Shown one piece after another: positions 23,384 through 34,335 of a stretch of DNA of 64,000 bases. The DNA is from Megascapheus bottae. Lineage: Eukaryota > Chordata > Mammalia > Rodentia > Geomyidae. Location: the NCBI GenBank assembly GCA_024803745.1, contig JANJXV010000037.1, forward strand, positions 4,029,001-4,093,000, written 5' to 3'. The stretch's first letter is position 1. Each line of letters starts with the position of its first letter. Under the pieces are notes generated by a model that did no database searches, was not told where the DNA came from, and saw only the letters and a list, made by a program, of their open reading frames with translations. A program made the translations under genes and the position numbers.

Positions 23384-23639
23384 TTTAGTGTTACAATTTA
23401 GCAGTGACTAGTTCTAAAATGTGACCAGTTTAATGCAGTTGAACTTGTAGTTTCTCAGTGATCCTAGTGGCTTTTCTATTGAAGTCTAAATGCTGGTAGT
23501 GAGCCTTAGGTCTAGGAGATGGTTTGTTCCATGGTTATGTTTCTATGTTGACTGAGAACCATTCTCTATACACCGTATATTTACACCACCTTCTGCATCC
23601 AGAATTCAATAGGAGATGCTGGGTAGTTTATGTGCTCTC

Positions 23640-23760
23640 TCGATCTACCAGCCATATATGGCCTTGAAAAACTCACGTCCCCTATCAAAGCCTCTGTTTC
23701 CACTTCCACAAAAAGGGAGAGATAATAGCCCCAGTGTCATAAGGTGCCTTAAAAATTGAC
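23640..23760 (+). mobile_element. MIR fragment
   Basis: 'ggccttgaaaaactcacgtc', 'agcctctgtttccacttcc' and 'gggagagataatagccccag' follow the MIR core order (ctgtgtgacc, cctcagtttcc, aaatggggataat). Confidence 0.6.
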
Positions 23761-23960
23761 CAAAACTGGGCTGGAAGTTTGGGCTAGTGGTAGAGTGCTT
23801 ACACGAAGACCCAAGTTTAATTCCTCAGTACCACATACATAGAAAAAGTCGGAAATGGTGCTTTGGTTAAAGGGGTAGTGCTCTAGCCTTGAGAAAAGCC
23901 CAAGGAGAGTGTCCAGGCCCTGTGTTCAAGCCCCAGGACTGGCAAAAAAATGAACAAAAC
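23757..23960 (+). mobile_element. IDL SINE with 10-bp target duplication
   Basis: TGACCAAAAC at 23757-23766 and TGAACAAAAC at 23951-23960 flank a full IDL element. The head lacks a few bases where other copies read 'gcttgcctagcatgcac'. Confidence 0.82.
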
Positions 23961-24065
23961 CAAGCCTAGCACCCAGGGATTAGTAAAGGCCACTTGTAGT
24001 CTCTTCCAGGGACATGGAGATGTGACTTCTTCCGACTGTCATCTCAGTGTTGTTCTCTTTCTGGT

Positions 24066-24245
24066 TTAGGAATCAGAAATTTTAGATTTGAGCCCATCTA
24101 TTAGCTGTGTCATTTTGTCAGGTCACTTAAGTCCTCCATACCTTCATAATAATTCTCTCCTCAAAATGATGATAGGAATTAAGCCCAACGATTCCTGTAC
24201 AGCATCCAGGAATGCACCTGCTACGTGGAGCACTAAATATGTGGT
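24066..24245 (+). mobile_element. MIR
   Basis: 'ctattagctgtgtcattttg', 'ggtcacttaagtcctccat' and 'caaaatgatgataggaatta' match MIR core order. Confidence 0.65.
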
Positions 24246-24249
24246 GGTT

Positions 24250-25740
24250 GTTTTTTCATATCTTTTATTATTTTTCAGGAAAGGTCTTTAAACTTCTTGG
24301 CGGACTTGCTACACAGATGATTAAACACTTAGGTTTTTGACCATTCAGTTCTGCTTTTTGTTCTATAACAGCAGAAAATCTAGGGAATACTTTGCACAGC
24401 CTCAGGTTCTGGAAACCTCAGGCAGAATGGCATTTAGGGAAAGTAAAGACAGGTGTCTTGCTCTCTTATCCTTACAGCTAGCTCAGCTTGGACTGTCCAA
24501 TTAGGACCTGTAGCTTTCATGGCAAACCTACATTTACCATTGAGCTCAGCTGAGCCAGGCTCCTACTCTATTTGTGACTAATGAACAGACTTCAAGCGAT
24601 ACCTGATGGTGTAGTATATATAGGTACAGCTCAACACAGAGAAATGTGCTCAAGAGAACCTGCCGCTAACAATCTGAATCAAATCAGACCAAGGAGAGCT
24701 CAGAACTTAAGGAATAAAGAGCCTCAACTGCCATTACCAAGAATGTTAGGCTTTTCCCCTCAACTGGTAACTTAAAATATAAGGCTCTGTATTAATAATT
24801 CATCAATTACTCAGGAGTTGCTGGGGCAAGCACCTAGCTATACATCACTATTTTATGTCATCATCACTTCCTGATAATTAAGGATTCGTGTTAACTCCAG
24901 CAAGGAAAGGAAAAAAATAAAGGAAAAGCCTAAAAAATAAACCAGTGCAGGCTTCACAGAAAAAAAAATGTAACAGAACCAGGGATTGAATTCAGACTGT
25001 TTGGTTATGATTATCTCTGACTTTTTCAAATCTTGATGGTAAAATGGTTTTGAATATCAAGTGTATCGTTTCATTCAGAGACTCATGTTCTTCAAATCTC
25101 TGCCACACCTCAATATTTATCTTGAAAGCCTGTGACTTGACTGGGTTTTATTACATGCTACCATCACTTATCTAAAATGCACATTCAGACAACTGTCACC
25201 CAACTGCTCCTCCAAGAGAGGAGCACCTGTAGTGCAGATAACCAGGAAGACATAGTTTCTCTCTGTAGGTAAACAAATGGACAGAGCTATGCAATTACTT
25301 GGAAAGTTCAATCAATGTTGGCAGGCAACAGGAATACTTTAAACTAATAAACTCCTTTGCCTCCACTGCAGGGTTCAGGGAGGGATTTTCTTTTTACTCT
25401 CTTTTGTTTGGGTTGCCATTGGCTAGAGCTTTCCAAATAATTATCCCATCTGTCTAGTTCATTTTGCCTGAGTAATCGCAGCCAGAGGGCACTTAGAAGT
25501 CAAAAGTTAGGCATGCTGGGGAAGAAGGCGGGGAGGCAGTAGGCAGAGAAATCCTATGTTCTCTGTATGCTGCATCAGAGCCAGAGCTCCAGGAATGTAC
25601 CAGTGGCACCAGTAAGCCCCTAAGAGGAAGCTACATTTTGGAAATGGAAATTGGGAAGAGATTTGGCAGAAGTGAAAGTCAGCAGTAAGCCACAGGAAAA
25701 CCGAGGAGACAGGAAATGAACACTAGAAACTGGTAACGGT
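24250..25740. other. No recognised element
   Basis: Short frames only. Nothing I can assign. Confidence 0.5.
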
Positions 25741-25784
25741 ATTTTTCAGTGCTGCTCACTCTGAGATACACCCTCAGCCAAGCA

Positions 25785-25937
25785 ATGCTTGAGTATTTGC
25801 ATCCTCCCAGCATTTCTGTGGGGGAGACTGTAACCCTGAGAGCTCAAGTCACTTGCCTAGGAACACACAGCTGGAAAAGGGCAGAGCCAAGATTTAAACC
25901 TAAGTGTATCAGAATCCCAATTTCTTGCTTTTAGCCA
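25785..25937 (-). mobile_element. MIR, antisense
   Basis: 'caagtcacttgcctaggaac', 'acacagctggaaaagggcag' and 'gagccaagatttaaacc' are the reverse complement of the MIR tRNA-related and core region. Confidence 0.8.
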
Positions 25938-26084
25938 TTTTTTTGGACTACTCTAAACCAAGGATGTTGACCAGGAGTGAAACAGAATTCTTGAAAAGAC
26001 AAGGGTACAAAATGAACCCAGATTATTGAAAATTTAATAACATTACGATCTCGTTACCTACTGGGTAGGTTATGCATAGTAGAA

Positions 26085-26240
26085 GTAAAGCATTAAGGGT
26101 TAGAACCAAATTAAAACCTCAACTCTGAGAAGCACAGAGAGGTTAAGAATGCCACTAAAGATATAAAGCCACCATCATGTATGTTAGTGTAAGATTTGAT
26201 TCCAGATCACTGAACACAGACTGTCTTCATCAGTATACTA
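26085..26240 (-). mobile_element. MIR, antisense, diverged
   Basis: 'gaagcacagagaggttaaga' and 'gatttgattccagatcact' are in MIR reverse order. Confidence 0.5.
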
Positions 26241-26782
26241 AATAGTATCCTTCCTTTCATATGCTTTCTGGGGTTTTTTTTCTTTTCTCTTTTGCATAGG
26301 GTATTGGTATGTGGCCCAGGTAGGTCGTGAACTCATGGATTCATGTGAGAATCCCTCTTTGGCTAAAAAGTAGCAGGGACTACAGACATGTACCATGACC
26401 TCTATACTATCAGTTTCCACGGAGAGCTGACAATCTCAGGCTCTTAGAAATTTTGCTTCATAACATTTCACCTTCTAAAGATATTTGGTGAAAAATTCAG
26501 TTTAGGAAAGCACTATGCTATATTAAACAAATTTCCAAAAACCAAATACTTCTTCCAGTATAGAACCCACTGAGGCTCCATTGTAAATAGCCAAGAAAGA
26601 GAGATCTGGCAAATAAAACTTCTGCAATTTCTTGTTGGAGCCATTTTTCTCACAGATAAAGATTGGGCAATGTTTGGTGAGTGGATCAGAGATAGATGAT
26701 GCCTCTTGTCTGCCCCTGGGGCTCTATGGACACCCACAGTGATTGCTACCTGGGTCTTAGGCCACTGAGCTACCAGGTGAAC

Positions 26783-27043
26783 CTTAAAGTGAAGGCCAGG
26801 AGCATAGTCTAGTGTTAGAGTGCTTACCTAGCACACATGAAGCCTTCCATTCACTTCCTCAGTACCACATACACAGAAAAAGCCAGAAGTAGTGTTGTGG
26901 TTCAAGTGGTGGAGTGCTAGCCTTGAGCAAAAAGTGTCCAAGGACAGTGCCCAGGCCCTGAGTTCAAGCCCTAGGACCAGAGAAATTAAAATTTAAAAAA
27001 GAAAAAGAATAAGATATTAAAAAGAAAAGAATCTTAAAGTGAA
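26783..27043 (+). mobile_element. IDL SINE with 11-bp target duplication
   Basis: CTTAAAGTGAA occurs at 26783-26793 and 27033-27043. Between them is a full IDL SINE followed by an A/G-rich tail (26980-27032). Confidence 0.9.
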
Positions 27044-27044
27044 T

Positions 27045-27302
27045 CAGGTTTGGTGGCCCAAGAAACTGAGTCAGAGAAGATTACGGTGGCCAGCCAGCGT
27101 ACAAACATTGGCAAGATCCCCTTCCCTTATCAATCTGTGGCTTGGTACACTCATGGACGCCTGTCATCCCAGTTAAGGCAGAAAATGTAAAATAGGCCGA
27201 TCTTGTTTCAGGTGAAAAAGTAAGATCCTATCTCCTTTATTCTCACATGACTCTGAATGCCGACTCCAACTCCAAGTCAGGTAATGTAGGAATCAACACA
27301 GG

Positions 27303-27397
<95 letters not shown>

Positions 27398-27670
27398 AGG
27401 GAGGGAGGGAGGGAGGGAGAGAGAGAGAGAGAAGGGGGGAGGGGGAGGGGGAGAGAGAGAAGGGGGGAGGGGGTGGGGGAGGGGGAGAGGGAGAGGGAAA
27501 GAGACAGAGAGACAGAGACAGAGAGAGAGAAGGAGGAGGAGGAGGAGGTGGAAGAGGAGAGGAGAGGAGAGGAGAGAGAAGGGAGGGTGGGAGGGAGGAA
27601 GGGAGGAAGGAGGGAGCAGCTTTCCATGTATCTTCCTAGGCCCTGAGTTCAAGCCCTAATACCAGCACAT
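27045..27670 (+). mobile_element. Composite SINE split by an expanded purine tract
   Basis: Two B1-like arms ('aggtttggtggcccaagaaa' and, near 27142, 'acactcatggacgcctgtca') come before the tract. The ID-type end 'aggccctgagttcaagcc' and 'aataccagcac' (27639-27666) comes after it. The order matches the trimeric SINEs at 36408 and 43765, so the purine tract seems to lie inside one element. The 5' limit is uncertain. Confidence 0.5.
27299..27616. repeat. Long GA-rich homopurine tract
   Basis: About 318 bp that is almost purely purine on the + strand: (GA)n 27301-27387, poly-G and GGGA blocks 27388-27500, (GA) with GACA units 27500-27530, GGA units 27531-27550, and GGAGA/GGAAG units to 27616. 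Mirror-symmetric purine runs such as this can form triplex DNA. Open frames across it are artefacts. Confidence 0.97.
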
Positions 27671-27746
27671 GCAGTAAATATTTCCAACATTTACTCCTTG
27701 TCACTGTCCTCTTTTGCATTTGTGTGTGCGTGTGTTGGTTTTTTAA

Positions 27747-27810
27747 AAAAATGTGCATTTAGATGTAAAAATCAATGCTAATAAATTTCTTTAATAAAAA
27801 TGTGCACTTA
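27747..27810 (+). mobile_element. Ultra-short (34-bp) L1 tail with target duplication
   Basis: AAAAATGTGCATTTA (27747-27761) and AAAAATGTGCACTTA (27796-27810) flank just 34 bp (27762-27795). Those 34 bp match the 3' end of the L1 at 16070-16100 ('gatgtaaaaatcaatg', 'taataaattctttaat') almost base for base. The duplication differs at one position. Confidence 0.85.
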
Positions 27811-29035
27811 CTAATTTACCTTTATTAATGAATTATTTCAGGTACAAAAATGGTCCCCGAGCTTCCTTGCAGCCAATAAATTCCCTCCATGCAAAATAGG
27901 ACAGACCTGAGTGACCGAAATTCTAGCTGCCTTGTAGTACAAGAGGCTTGGAAAGAAAATAGCAAGAGCAGGAAGGGAGGGAGTCAGCAATGACAACTTC
28001 AATCCAAACTGCAGCTTTGGCATGCAGATCCAGACGGCTTGCCCAAGGACTCAACCTCTCGATACTTTCCTTCCTCCACTTATGAAGACCAAATCTGTGG
28101 GCTCTGTGAGCTTTACATGAGCTGAGCTCTTGATACTCACTATGGAGCAAGCCTTCAGGAATCTAGAACACAAGTCTATATTAGTCAATAGTCTTGCTCA
28201 TGTATTTCTGCAGCACATTCTTACTCTGTTGCCACCGTGGCTGTCTACTTCATGAATTCCTTTTCATTTCCCAAGAAGCCGTGATAGTCAGGTTTACCTA
28301 ATTTTCTCTGGGTAGTCACAAGCCACCCATGGGTCCTGAAATTTGCCTGAAATTCTTGTATTCCCTGTGCTTTCCTTGCTTGCAGACTCTTCTTCATTTC
28401 CCTCCCTTAGTCTGCAGCCAGAACTCTATTTTACCATCTGATTTGGGGGATTATAATTGTATGTGTTTCTGGTGTATACCGAGGCAAGGCTGTGGGGCTG
28501 TGAGGATGGTAAGGCAGGCCTCACCTGCATAGTTGGCTGCATTCCTTGATCTCTGGTTTTGCAGCAACCTTGTTTGATCCTTCATTGGCAAATGTATTCC
28601 ATTTCCCATCTTGCCAACTTTTTCTTCCTTTTACAACAACAACAAAAAATAGCAACACCACCCAAACTTTATTTTCTATATAGTTTAATTGAGTTGATGG
28701 CAGCTGTCACGAAATAGAATAAAAGCATCACGAACAAGGAGGCTGCAAATCCTAGGATGAGGCTACCACTGAAGTTTTAAAGATTCTTCAAGGCATTTGT
28801 TTGCATATTGGACTCCATATGCATGTTTCCTAAGCACAATATGCATGTATTATTTATCAAGTGGTCTCGGCGTGGCTATGAAAAACGATTGCAAATTCAA
28901 GCTTCATTTCAAAATCCTTACTATAAATCTGGCCTCTCAACTTTCAGGAAAACTGGACTTCTCCTCTCTGCTTGTCCTGAACTATTCAAAATATTATAGA
29001 CTCCACATGAAGTGACATGGCTTTTCTTTCTTATT
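27811..29035. other. No recognised element
   Basis: Short frames only. A small (CAA)n run lies at about 28634-28647. Confidence 0.5.
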
Positions 29036-29275
29036 TTGGGTAGGAGGCCTGCACTGGGACTTGAACTGACAACCTCATGTTTGACTATGGACGGCAGAAT
29101 GGTCAAAGATGGAACTCTACCACTTGAACCACAACTCCACTCATGAAATCTTGATGGGTAATTGGAGGTAAGAACCCCACAAACTTTCCTGCCTGGGCTG
29201 ACTTCAAATCTTGATTCTCAGATCTCAGCCTCTGAAGTAGTTAGAACTATAGGCATGATCCACTGGCACCCAGCC
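29036..29275 (-). mobile_element. B1-ID composite SINE, antisense, diverged
   Basis: 'cactgggacttgaactgaca', 'taccacttgaaccacaact' and 'tcagatctcagcctctgaag' are in family order. Confidence 0.75.
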
Positions 29276-29392
29276 TAAAGGGCATTTACTTAGACCTAGA
29301 GGTCTGTGTGTTTGAAAAGAGTGGCTTGCAATGTATAAAATTGAAAATAATTTCATTGTCAAAATCGGCTGACCCCATTGGCTGCCTTCCAT

Positions 29393-29420
29393 CTACCCAC
29401 CCACCCACTCACCCACCCAA
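29393..29420. repeat. (ACCC)n short tandem repeat
   Basis: Seven ACCC-type units with one interruption. Confidence 0.85.
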
Positions 29421-30453
29421 TGACATGGTCCAAAGGTTATTCTCACATGCCTTCAGGCAGAAGTCTGGCCTCATTTCTGGGCAGTTTCAGTTGTCAGTGA
29501 CTCAGGTTCTGGGAATTTCATGCCCAGATGACTTGTCTAACCTTTAGGTATAAACATGAAAAGAAATCCAATTTGAGTTGCTGCCTTTCCTCTTGGTTTC
29601 ATACATAATGGGCCAATAAATACTATTTTCTAGATCCAAGGAACTGATCAAGATTTTGCCAGTTATATAGCTGGACAATAAATTGTTGCTTTTTTTTTTA
29701 CCACTCACTATCTATGATATCACCATCCGTGCTATGTAGAAACATGATGTGCCCCTCATTCAGATGCAATGATACGCAGAAGACATTAGAAGGGGAGGAG
29801 CACTTGCTAAACCATATATCGCAGCCTCTTCCTTTTATAAGGCATTTTTCTTCAGGATGCTTTTGTCTGTGGAAACACGATAGCTTTTGTATACTAGAGA
29901 ATGGAAGGAATTGCCTCCCTCAGCTTGCCTCTCATGCCAAGTATCAGAGCACTGGTTTTTATCCTGTGAAACAGCTCCCAGCATAGGATTTAAGAGCAGC
30001 TTGAATCCTTTCTATTTTCATTCAAACAAATGATAGCTGATGTAATTGGTCCTGTGTGGTATTGCAGTCTAAAAGCAGGAGACTACCTAAGACCTGTCCC
30101 CTAACCTCAACGAATTCAGAGCCCACACACAAAGATACAAATTACAACATAGTGCTGTTTGTATTTGGATATTTGACCTTTTGTTTGAATGTAGTCAGTC
30201 AGACGATAAGCATAAAAGACTGTTCTGAACTCATTTTTTCTTCAAGTTAAAAATGGCTGGCTTTTCTTATGCAAGAAGTACAAATGATCATTTATTTATA
30301 CAAAGATAATATCCTCTTATTTCATTGTTCATGCCGATAACTGACTAAATAATAGCATCAACAATTTCAATTTTGTTGTTTTGGGGTTGTGCTGTGACTA
30401 TCTAACAGCTTTTTCGGTTCAATGGCTTAAAATCATCAGGGTCAAGATTTATG

Positions 30454-30455
<2 letters not shown>
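29421..30455. other. No recognised element
   Basis: No long frame or repeat was recognised. Confidence 0.5.
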
Positions 30456-30532
<77 letters not shown>

Positions 30533-30553
30533 TCCTTTCTCTCCCTCTCTCCA
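30456..30553. repeat. (TC)n homopyrimidine tract
   Basis: A near-perfect TC run covers 30456-30530. Irregular CT-rich sequence continues to 30553. Confidence 0.97.
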
Positions 30554-30889
30554 GAAGACTATAGTCTTCTGTCATCACATGCTGTTTCAGGAGGAAAAAG
30601 AAGAGCAGCAGTAGTATTCAGGTTCAGATAGAAAATGTCTCACCTACATGGCAAAAACAAGAATATTTTCAGATATTCCTAACTACCACCCCACTTTAGC
30701 TACAAGGGAGTCAGAGGTTGCCAAGCCCCTCCCTCATTTTTGTGAGGGGTCTGGATGGTAAGTGACCCTGAATAAAATCAGAAATCTCTTAGTAAAATTA
30801 AACGGAAAGAATGGATATTGCCTAGGCAATCAGGTATGATGAATAGAATATTCTATTTTTAAATTGATATTGTAAAGATGAGTTAGAGA

Positions 30890-31250
30890 TACTTAAATTA
30901 TGTAATGAGTACTTTTCTTTTTGAGTAGTGTGACTTCTTACTTATTTTCTCCCAGTGTTTTTCCCTCCAGACACCCCTTTACCACAAGTCGTAGAGTTCA
31001 TGTTCAACAGAGTGCCTAGTGTCTAGCTGCGTTTCTTTACCCTTTGTCCTACCATTTCGGTGCTCTCCCTTTATTTTCCCCTGAACAGATAAAACATAGA
31101 TCTTCAAGTTCTCCAATATTAACTATAGGAAGAGAACATTGCAAAAAATATAACAACTTAAATGCGATAGAGAAGTTCCTTGAAAAGACACAGATTAACA
31201 AAGCTACTGGAGAAGAAGTAGCATCACTTGATGACCACTATTACAGAAGC
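30890..31250 (-). mobile_element. L1 3' UTR fragment, antisense
   Basis: 'gtacttttctttttgagtag', 'tctcccagtgtttttccctc' and 'accctttgtcctaccatttc' parallel the antisense tails at 11560 and 22640. The exact L1 terminus is missing. Confidence 0.6.
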
Positions 31251-31482
31251 TGAATGTATCATCAACAAACCACATGCAATGCATTAAGCTTTAGACAGCC
31301 ACTGGTGAAGCCTTGTATATGTTTCAGAAGGAAACAGCCCCCAAATGGACATGTACCGTCCAGAAAACCAGCCTGTCCTGAGGAGCTACTAGAGCTCCTT
31401 GGAGCTATTTTCTTTCCAGCATTTACTTGCAAAAATTGTAAGTGAAACTTGAATCAATCAAATTCAATTAGATAGCTAGATG

Positions 31483-31505
31483 TCATATATATATATATAT
31501 ATACA
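31483..31505. repeat. (AT)n microsatellite
   Basis: About ten AT units. Confidence 0.9.
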
Positions 31506-31543
31506 CATATTTTTTTCAGGAAATATACACATGAACTGCATAA

Positions 31544-31822
31544 AAGAGCCAGACACTAGTGCAGTATATTTGTTATCCCAGTGGTGTGGGACGCCAAAAT
31601 TGGGAAAATCATGGTTCTAAACCAGCCCAAGCAGAAAATTCCCTCTACCCAGAATAAGTCTGAAACAGGTGAATCATGATCTAGGCATGTACCAGAACAG
31701 GAAATACTCTTTCTCAAAAATAACCAGCATACACAGCAAATGGTGAGCTGGAGATATGGCTCTGTGATACTGTTTAGCAAGTAAGCATAAGGTCCTGAGT
31801 TCAAGCCTCAGTACTGGGAAAC
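31544..31822 (+). mobile_element. Trimeric (B1-B1-ID) composite SINE, diverged
   Basis: A first B1-like arm runs from about 31544 ('aaccagcccaagcagaaaat'). A second arm is weaker ('cctctacccagaataagt' to 'cttggcat'-like). An ID end follows: 'tgagctggagatatggctct' and 'aaggtcctgagttcaagcct'. Confidence 0.55.
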
Positions 31823-31887
31823 TGAGTGAAAAAAGAAAATATGTAGTGTGACTACTATACACTCTCTCCTCCTTCACCTTTCTCTCC

Positions 31888-31897
31888 CACACACACA

Positions 31898-31958
<61 letters not shown>

Positions 31959-31963
31959 CTCTC
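31888..31963. repeat. (CA)n then (CT)n microsatellite
   Basis: A short CA run (31888-31898) comes before a CT run (31901-31951) and a TTTC edge. Confidence 0.95.
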
Positions 31964-32179
31964 AAAGAGGATATGAAAGGGCTAGAACAATCACATGACA
32001 TTTTGTTAAATGTCAAACATGTATTTACTATACAAAATGATCATTGTACTTAGTATTTACACAAAGAAAGCATATACAACTACTTGCAAACAAATGTTTC
32101 TAGCTATTTTGTTTGAAATAGGTAAAACTTGAACACAATCTAAATTCAGGTGAATTGAGGAAGGAGTTATGCAATCCAT

Positions 32180-32378
32180 ATACTGGAAATCCAATATGCC
32201 AATAGCTCAAGAAGCTGAGGTCTGCATGATAGTGGTTCAAAGCCAGCTTGAGCAGAAGATTCAAGAGAATTCATCTTCAAAATAATTACCAAAAATCTAA
32301 GCTAGAGGTGTGGTTCAAATGGAAGAGCCCAGTCAAACAAGGCAGAGAGCCTGAGTTCAAACTCAGTGCTGAAAAATG
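32180..32378 (+). mobile_element. B1-ID composite SINE, diverged
   Basis: 'gtggttcaaagccagcttga', 'gctagaggtgtggttcaaat' and 'gcctgagttcaaactcagt' are in family order. Confidence 0.75.
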
Positions 32379-32676
32379 TAATGAGCAAATCATAGAAAAG
32401 CGTAGGTTAATCTCAAAATAAGTATGCTCAGTGAAGAAAGACTGAGTGCATAAGATTATCTTTATAGGACAGTTCATAGTATATTAACTATATTACAATA
32501 TTTATATTACATTATACTTACTATATAATAAAAATGTAGAGTAACAGAAAGCAGATGAGAAGTATCTGAGAATGCTGACCATAAGAACAGAGGGTAAGAA
32601 AGGGCTAGAAATGAGGACAGAAAGGTAAGAAGAATTATGCTTATGTTCATTATGTTTATTGGAGTGATTTTTTAAT

Positions 32677-32967
32677 TGTGTGTATGTGCATGTGTGTGCA
32701 TGTGTGCGTGCATGTGTGTGTGTGTCTGTGTGTCTGTGTATGTGTGTACTGGGCCTTGAACTCAGGGTCTGAAGTTCATGCATAGCTTTTTCACTAAAGG
32801 TAGGGGCTTAAATGACAGTTGAACCACACCGCATTTCCCAGCTGTTTGTTAATTAATTGACGATAAATGTCTCACAGACTTTTCTGCCAAAGCTGGCTTT
32901 GAATCATGATCTTCAGATCTTAGCCTCTTGAATAGCTAAGATTCGAGACCTGAGCTGCTGTTTCTGG
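32677..32967 (-). mobile_element. Imperfect (TG)n joined to antisense B1-ID SINE
   Basis: A TG-rich stretch (32677-32748) with ATG/CTG interruptions leads into 'ctgggccttgaactcaggg'. The SINE continues to 'atagctaagattcgagacc' and ends near 32967. The repeat occupies the SINE tail position. Confidence 0.8.
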
Positions 32968-34215
32968 CCAGGCTAACTTTTTAAGCATACTCCATAGTAA
33001 CATGCTGGGATGCAGTAAGCAATACACCCAAACCACCAGCTTCTCATTTCCTCAGTACCCAACACACAAATAGGTTCATCAGTTAATGGGCGAGTGTTAG
33101 GAAGCTCTGTTTCCTTCAATTTGTAAACAAGGATGAGGTATCCAGGGAGACACACTGCTGCACTGTCACTTATTTGAGCATATAAACATGTCTTCTTTGG
33201 GTTCTGCAAATGTATTTTTAGGATGCAAAAATCAGGAGCCCAATAAAGAATGAGTCTTGTGACAATAGCCCGAGATTTCTTCAGCTCTTCTCTTCCTCCT
33301 TACATCAAATCACCACACATCCTTAATTGATTTTACCTTCTTAATAGTCAGTGGGATGCAGCCACTTCCTCCCACCTCCTTTCCCCTTTCTTCCACCAGA
33401 TGGATGCTAGGAGAGTCAGTGCAGCCAATTAACAATGTGTTTGATTGCCAATGGAAATCACTCAGTGAATTAAAGCCCGCAAATTGATCCACTGATGGTC
33501 TCATGGTAATCTCTGTAAATGGCCCATTCACTTGTGAGTGTAGGCCAAGTTTGATTTTTAAATTCGGGCATCTTTGCTTGCTCTACTCGTTCCTTTTCTT
33601 TATGAGCAGTTGGTAGATAGAGAGGACCTATGAGACACAAGTAATATGCAGGGTATTGACAGAAAATAACGTATATGATATAAAAGCCAAAAATATAAAA
33701 GTCTAAAGTCCCCATGTTGGCAACTGTTTTGGGAGTTCCTCAATCTTTTCTCTTAGGGTTCTGATATCCCAGGTAGGCAGACATTGATCTGGTGTTAGCA
33801 AAGTATTCATTCACACTGAGAAACTGTTGTAGGCGATCATGCTGTGCTTGTAGCAACACACTCATAGGACTGTACAACTGTGAGCCTTTTCCATTTAGTT
33901 GAATACACATCTGCAGCCTGTAACATGATAAATGTCAAGATATATTACTGAAATTTATGTAGGGAAGTCTGTGTGTATATATTTCTCTGTGTCTCTGTCT
34001 CTCTCGTTCCCTCTCTCTCTTCCTTCCCTCTGCAGAGAGAAAACTGCTAACACCAAACCCTGGAAAATAACCCTTTACTATGGCCTCCCAATCAATAAGG
34101 AGCTTTCTGTGCTGTGCATCATATCCTTTGTTGACTATATTCATGAAACTGAGTTGGCAGGAAAGAGGCAGCACAAAGGCCAGCTTCAAGTCTGAAGGGC
34201 CCTGAGCAGACCACC
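32968..34215. other. No recognised element; short open frames only
   Basis: Two frames of about 80 codons overlap (33932-34195 + and 33935-34189 -). A pyrimidine tract with AG at 34013-34036 resembles a splice acceptor, but no homologous protein is recognised and no donor can be paired. I treat it as non-coding. Confidence 0.45.
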
Positions 34216-34217
34216 AG

Positions 34218-34335
34218 AGCCCTGGACAGGCTCCAACTCAGCTGTTAACTCCCTGTGTGACCATTCTCCCTCTAGGCTTCAGTATCCTCTGCTTCTCAAT
34301 GAAACGATTGGATGGAATGCTCTCCAACAGATGAC
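34218..34335 (+). mobile_element. MIR-like fragment
   Basis: 'cagctgttaactccctgtgt', 'gaccattctccctctaggct' and 'tctgcttctcaatgaaacg' resemble the MIR core (tgtgtgacc, ctcagtttcc). Divergence is high. Confidence 0.5.

Noticed and set aside
27247..27652. Overlapping open frames of 116-130 codons on both strands
   Set aside because: They are translations of GA/GGGA repeats; amino-acid runs such as RERERE and SLSLSL are artefacts.
33932..34195. Possible exon after a pyrimidine tract and AG near 34036
   Set aside because: No recognised protein, no paired donor, and an equally long frame exists on the other strand.
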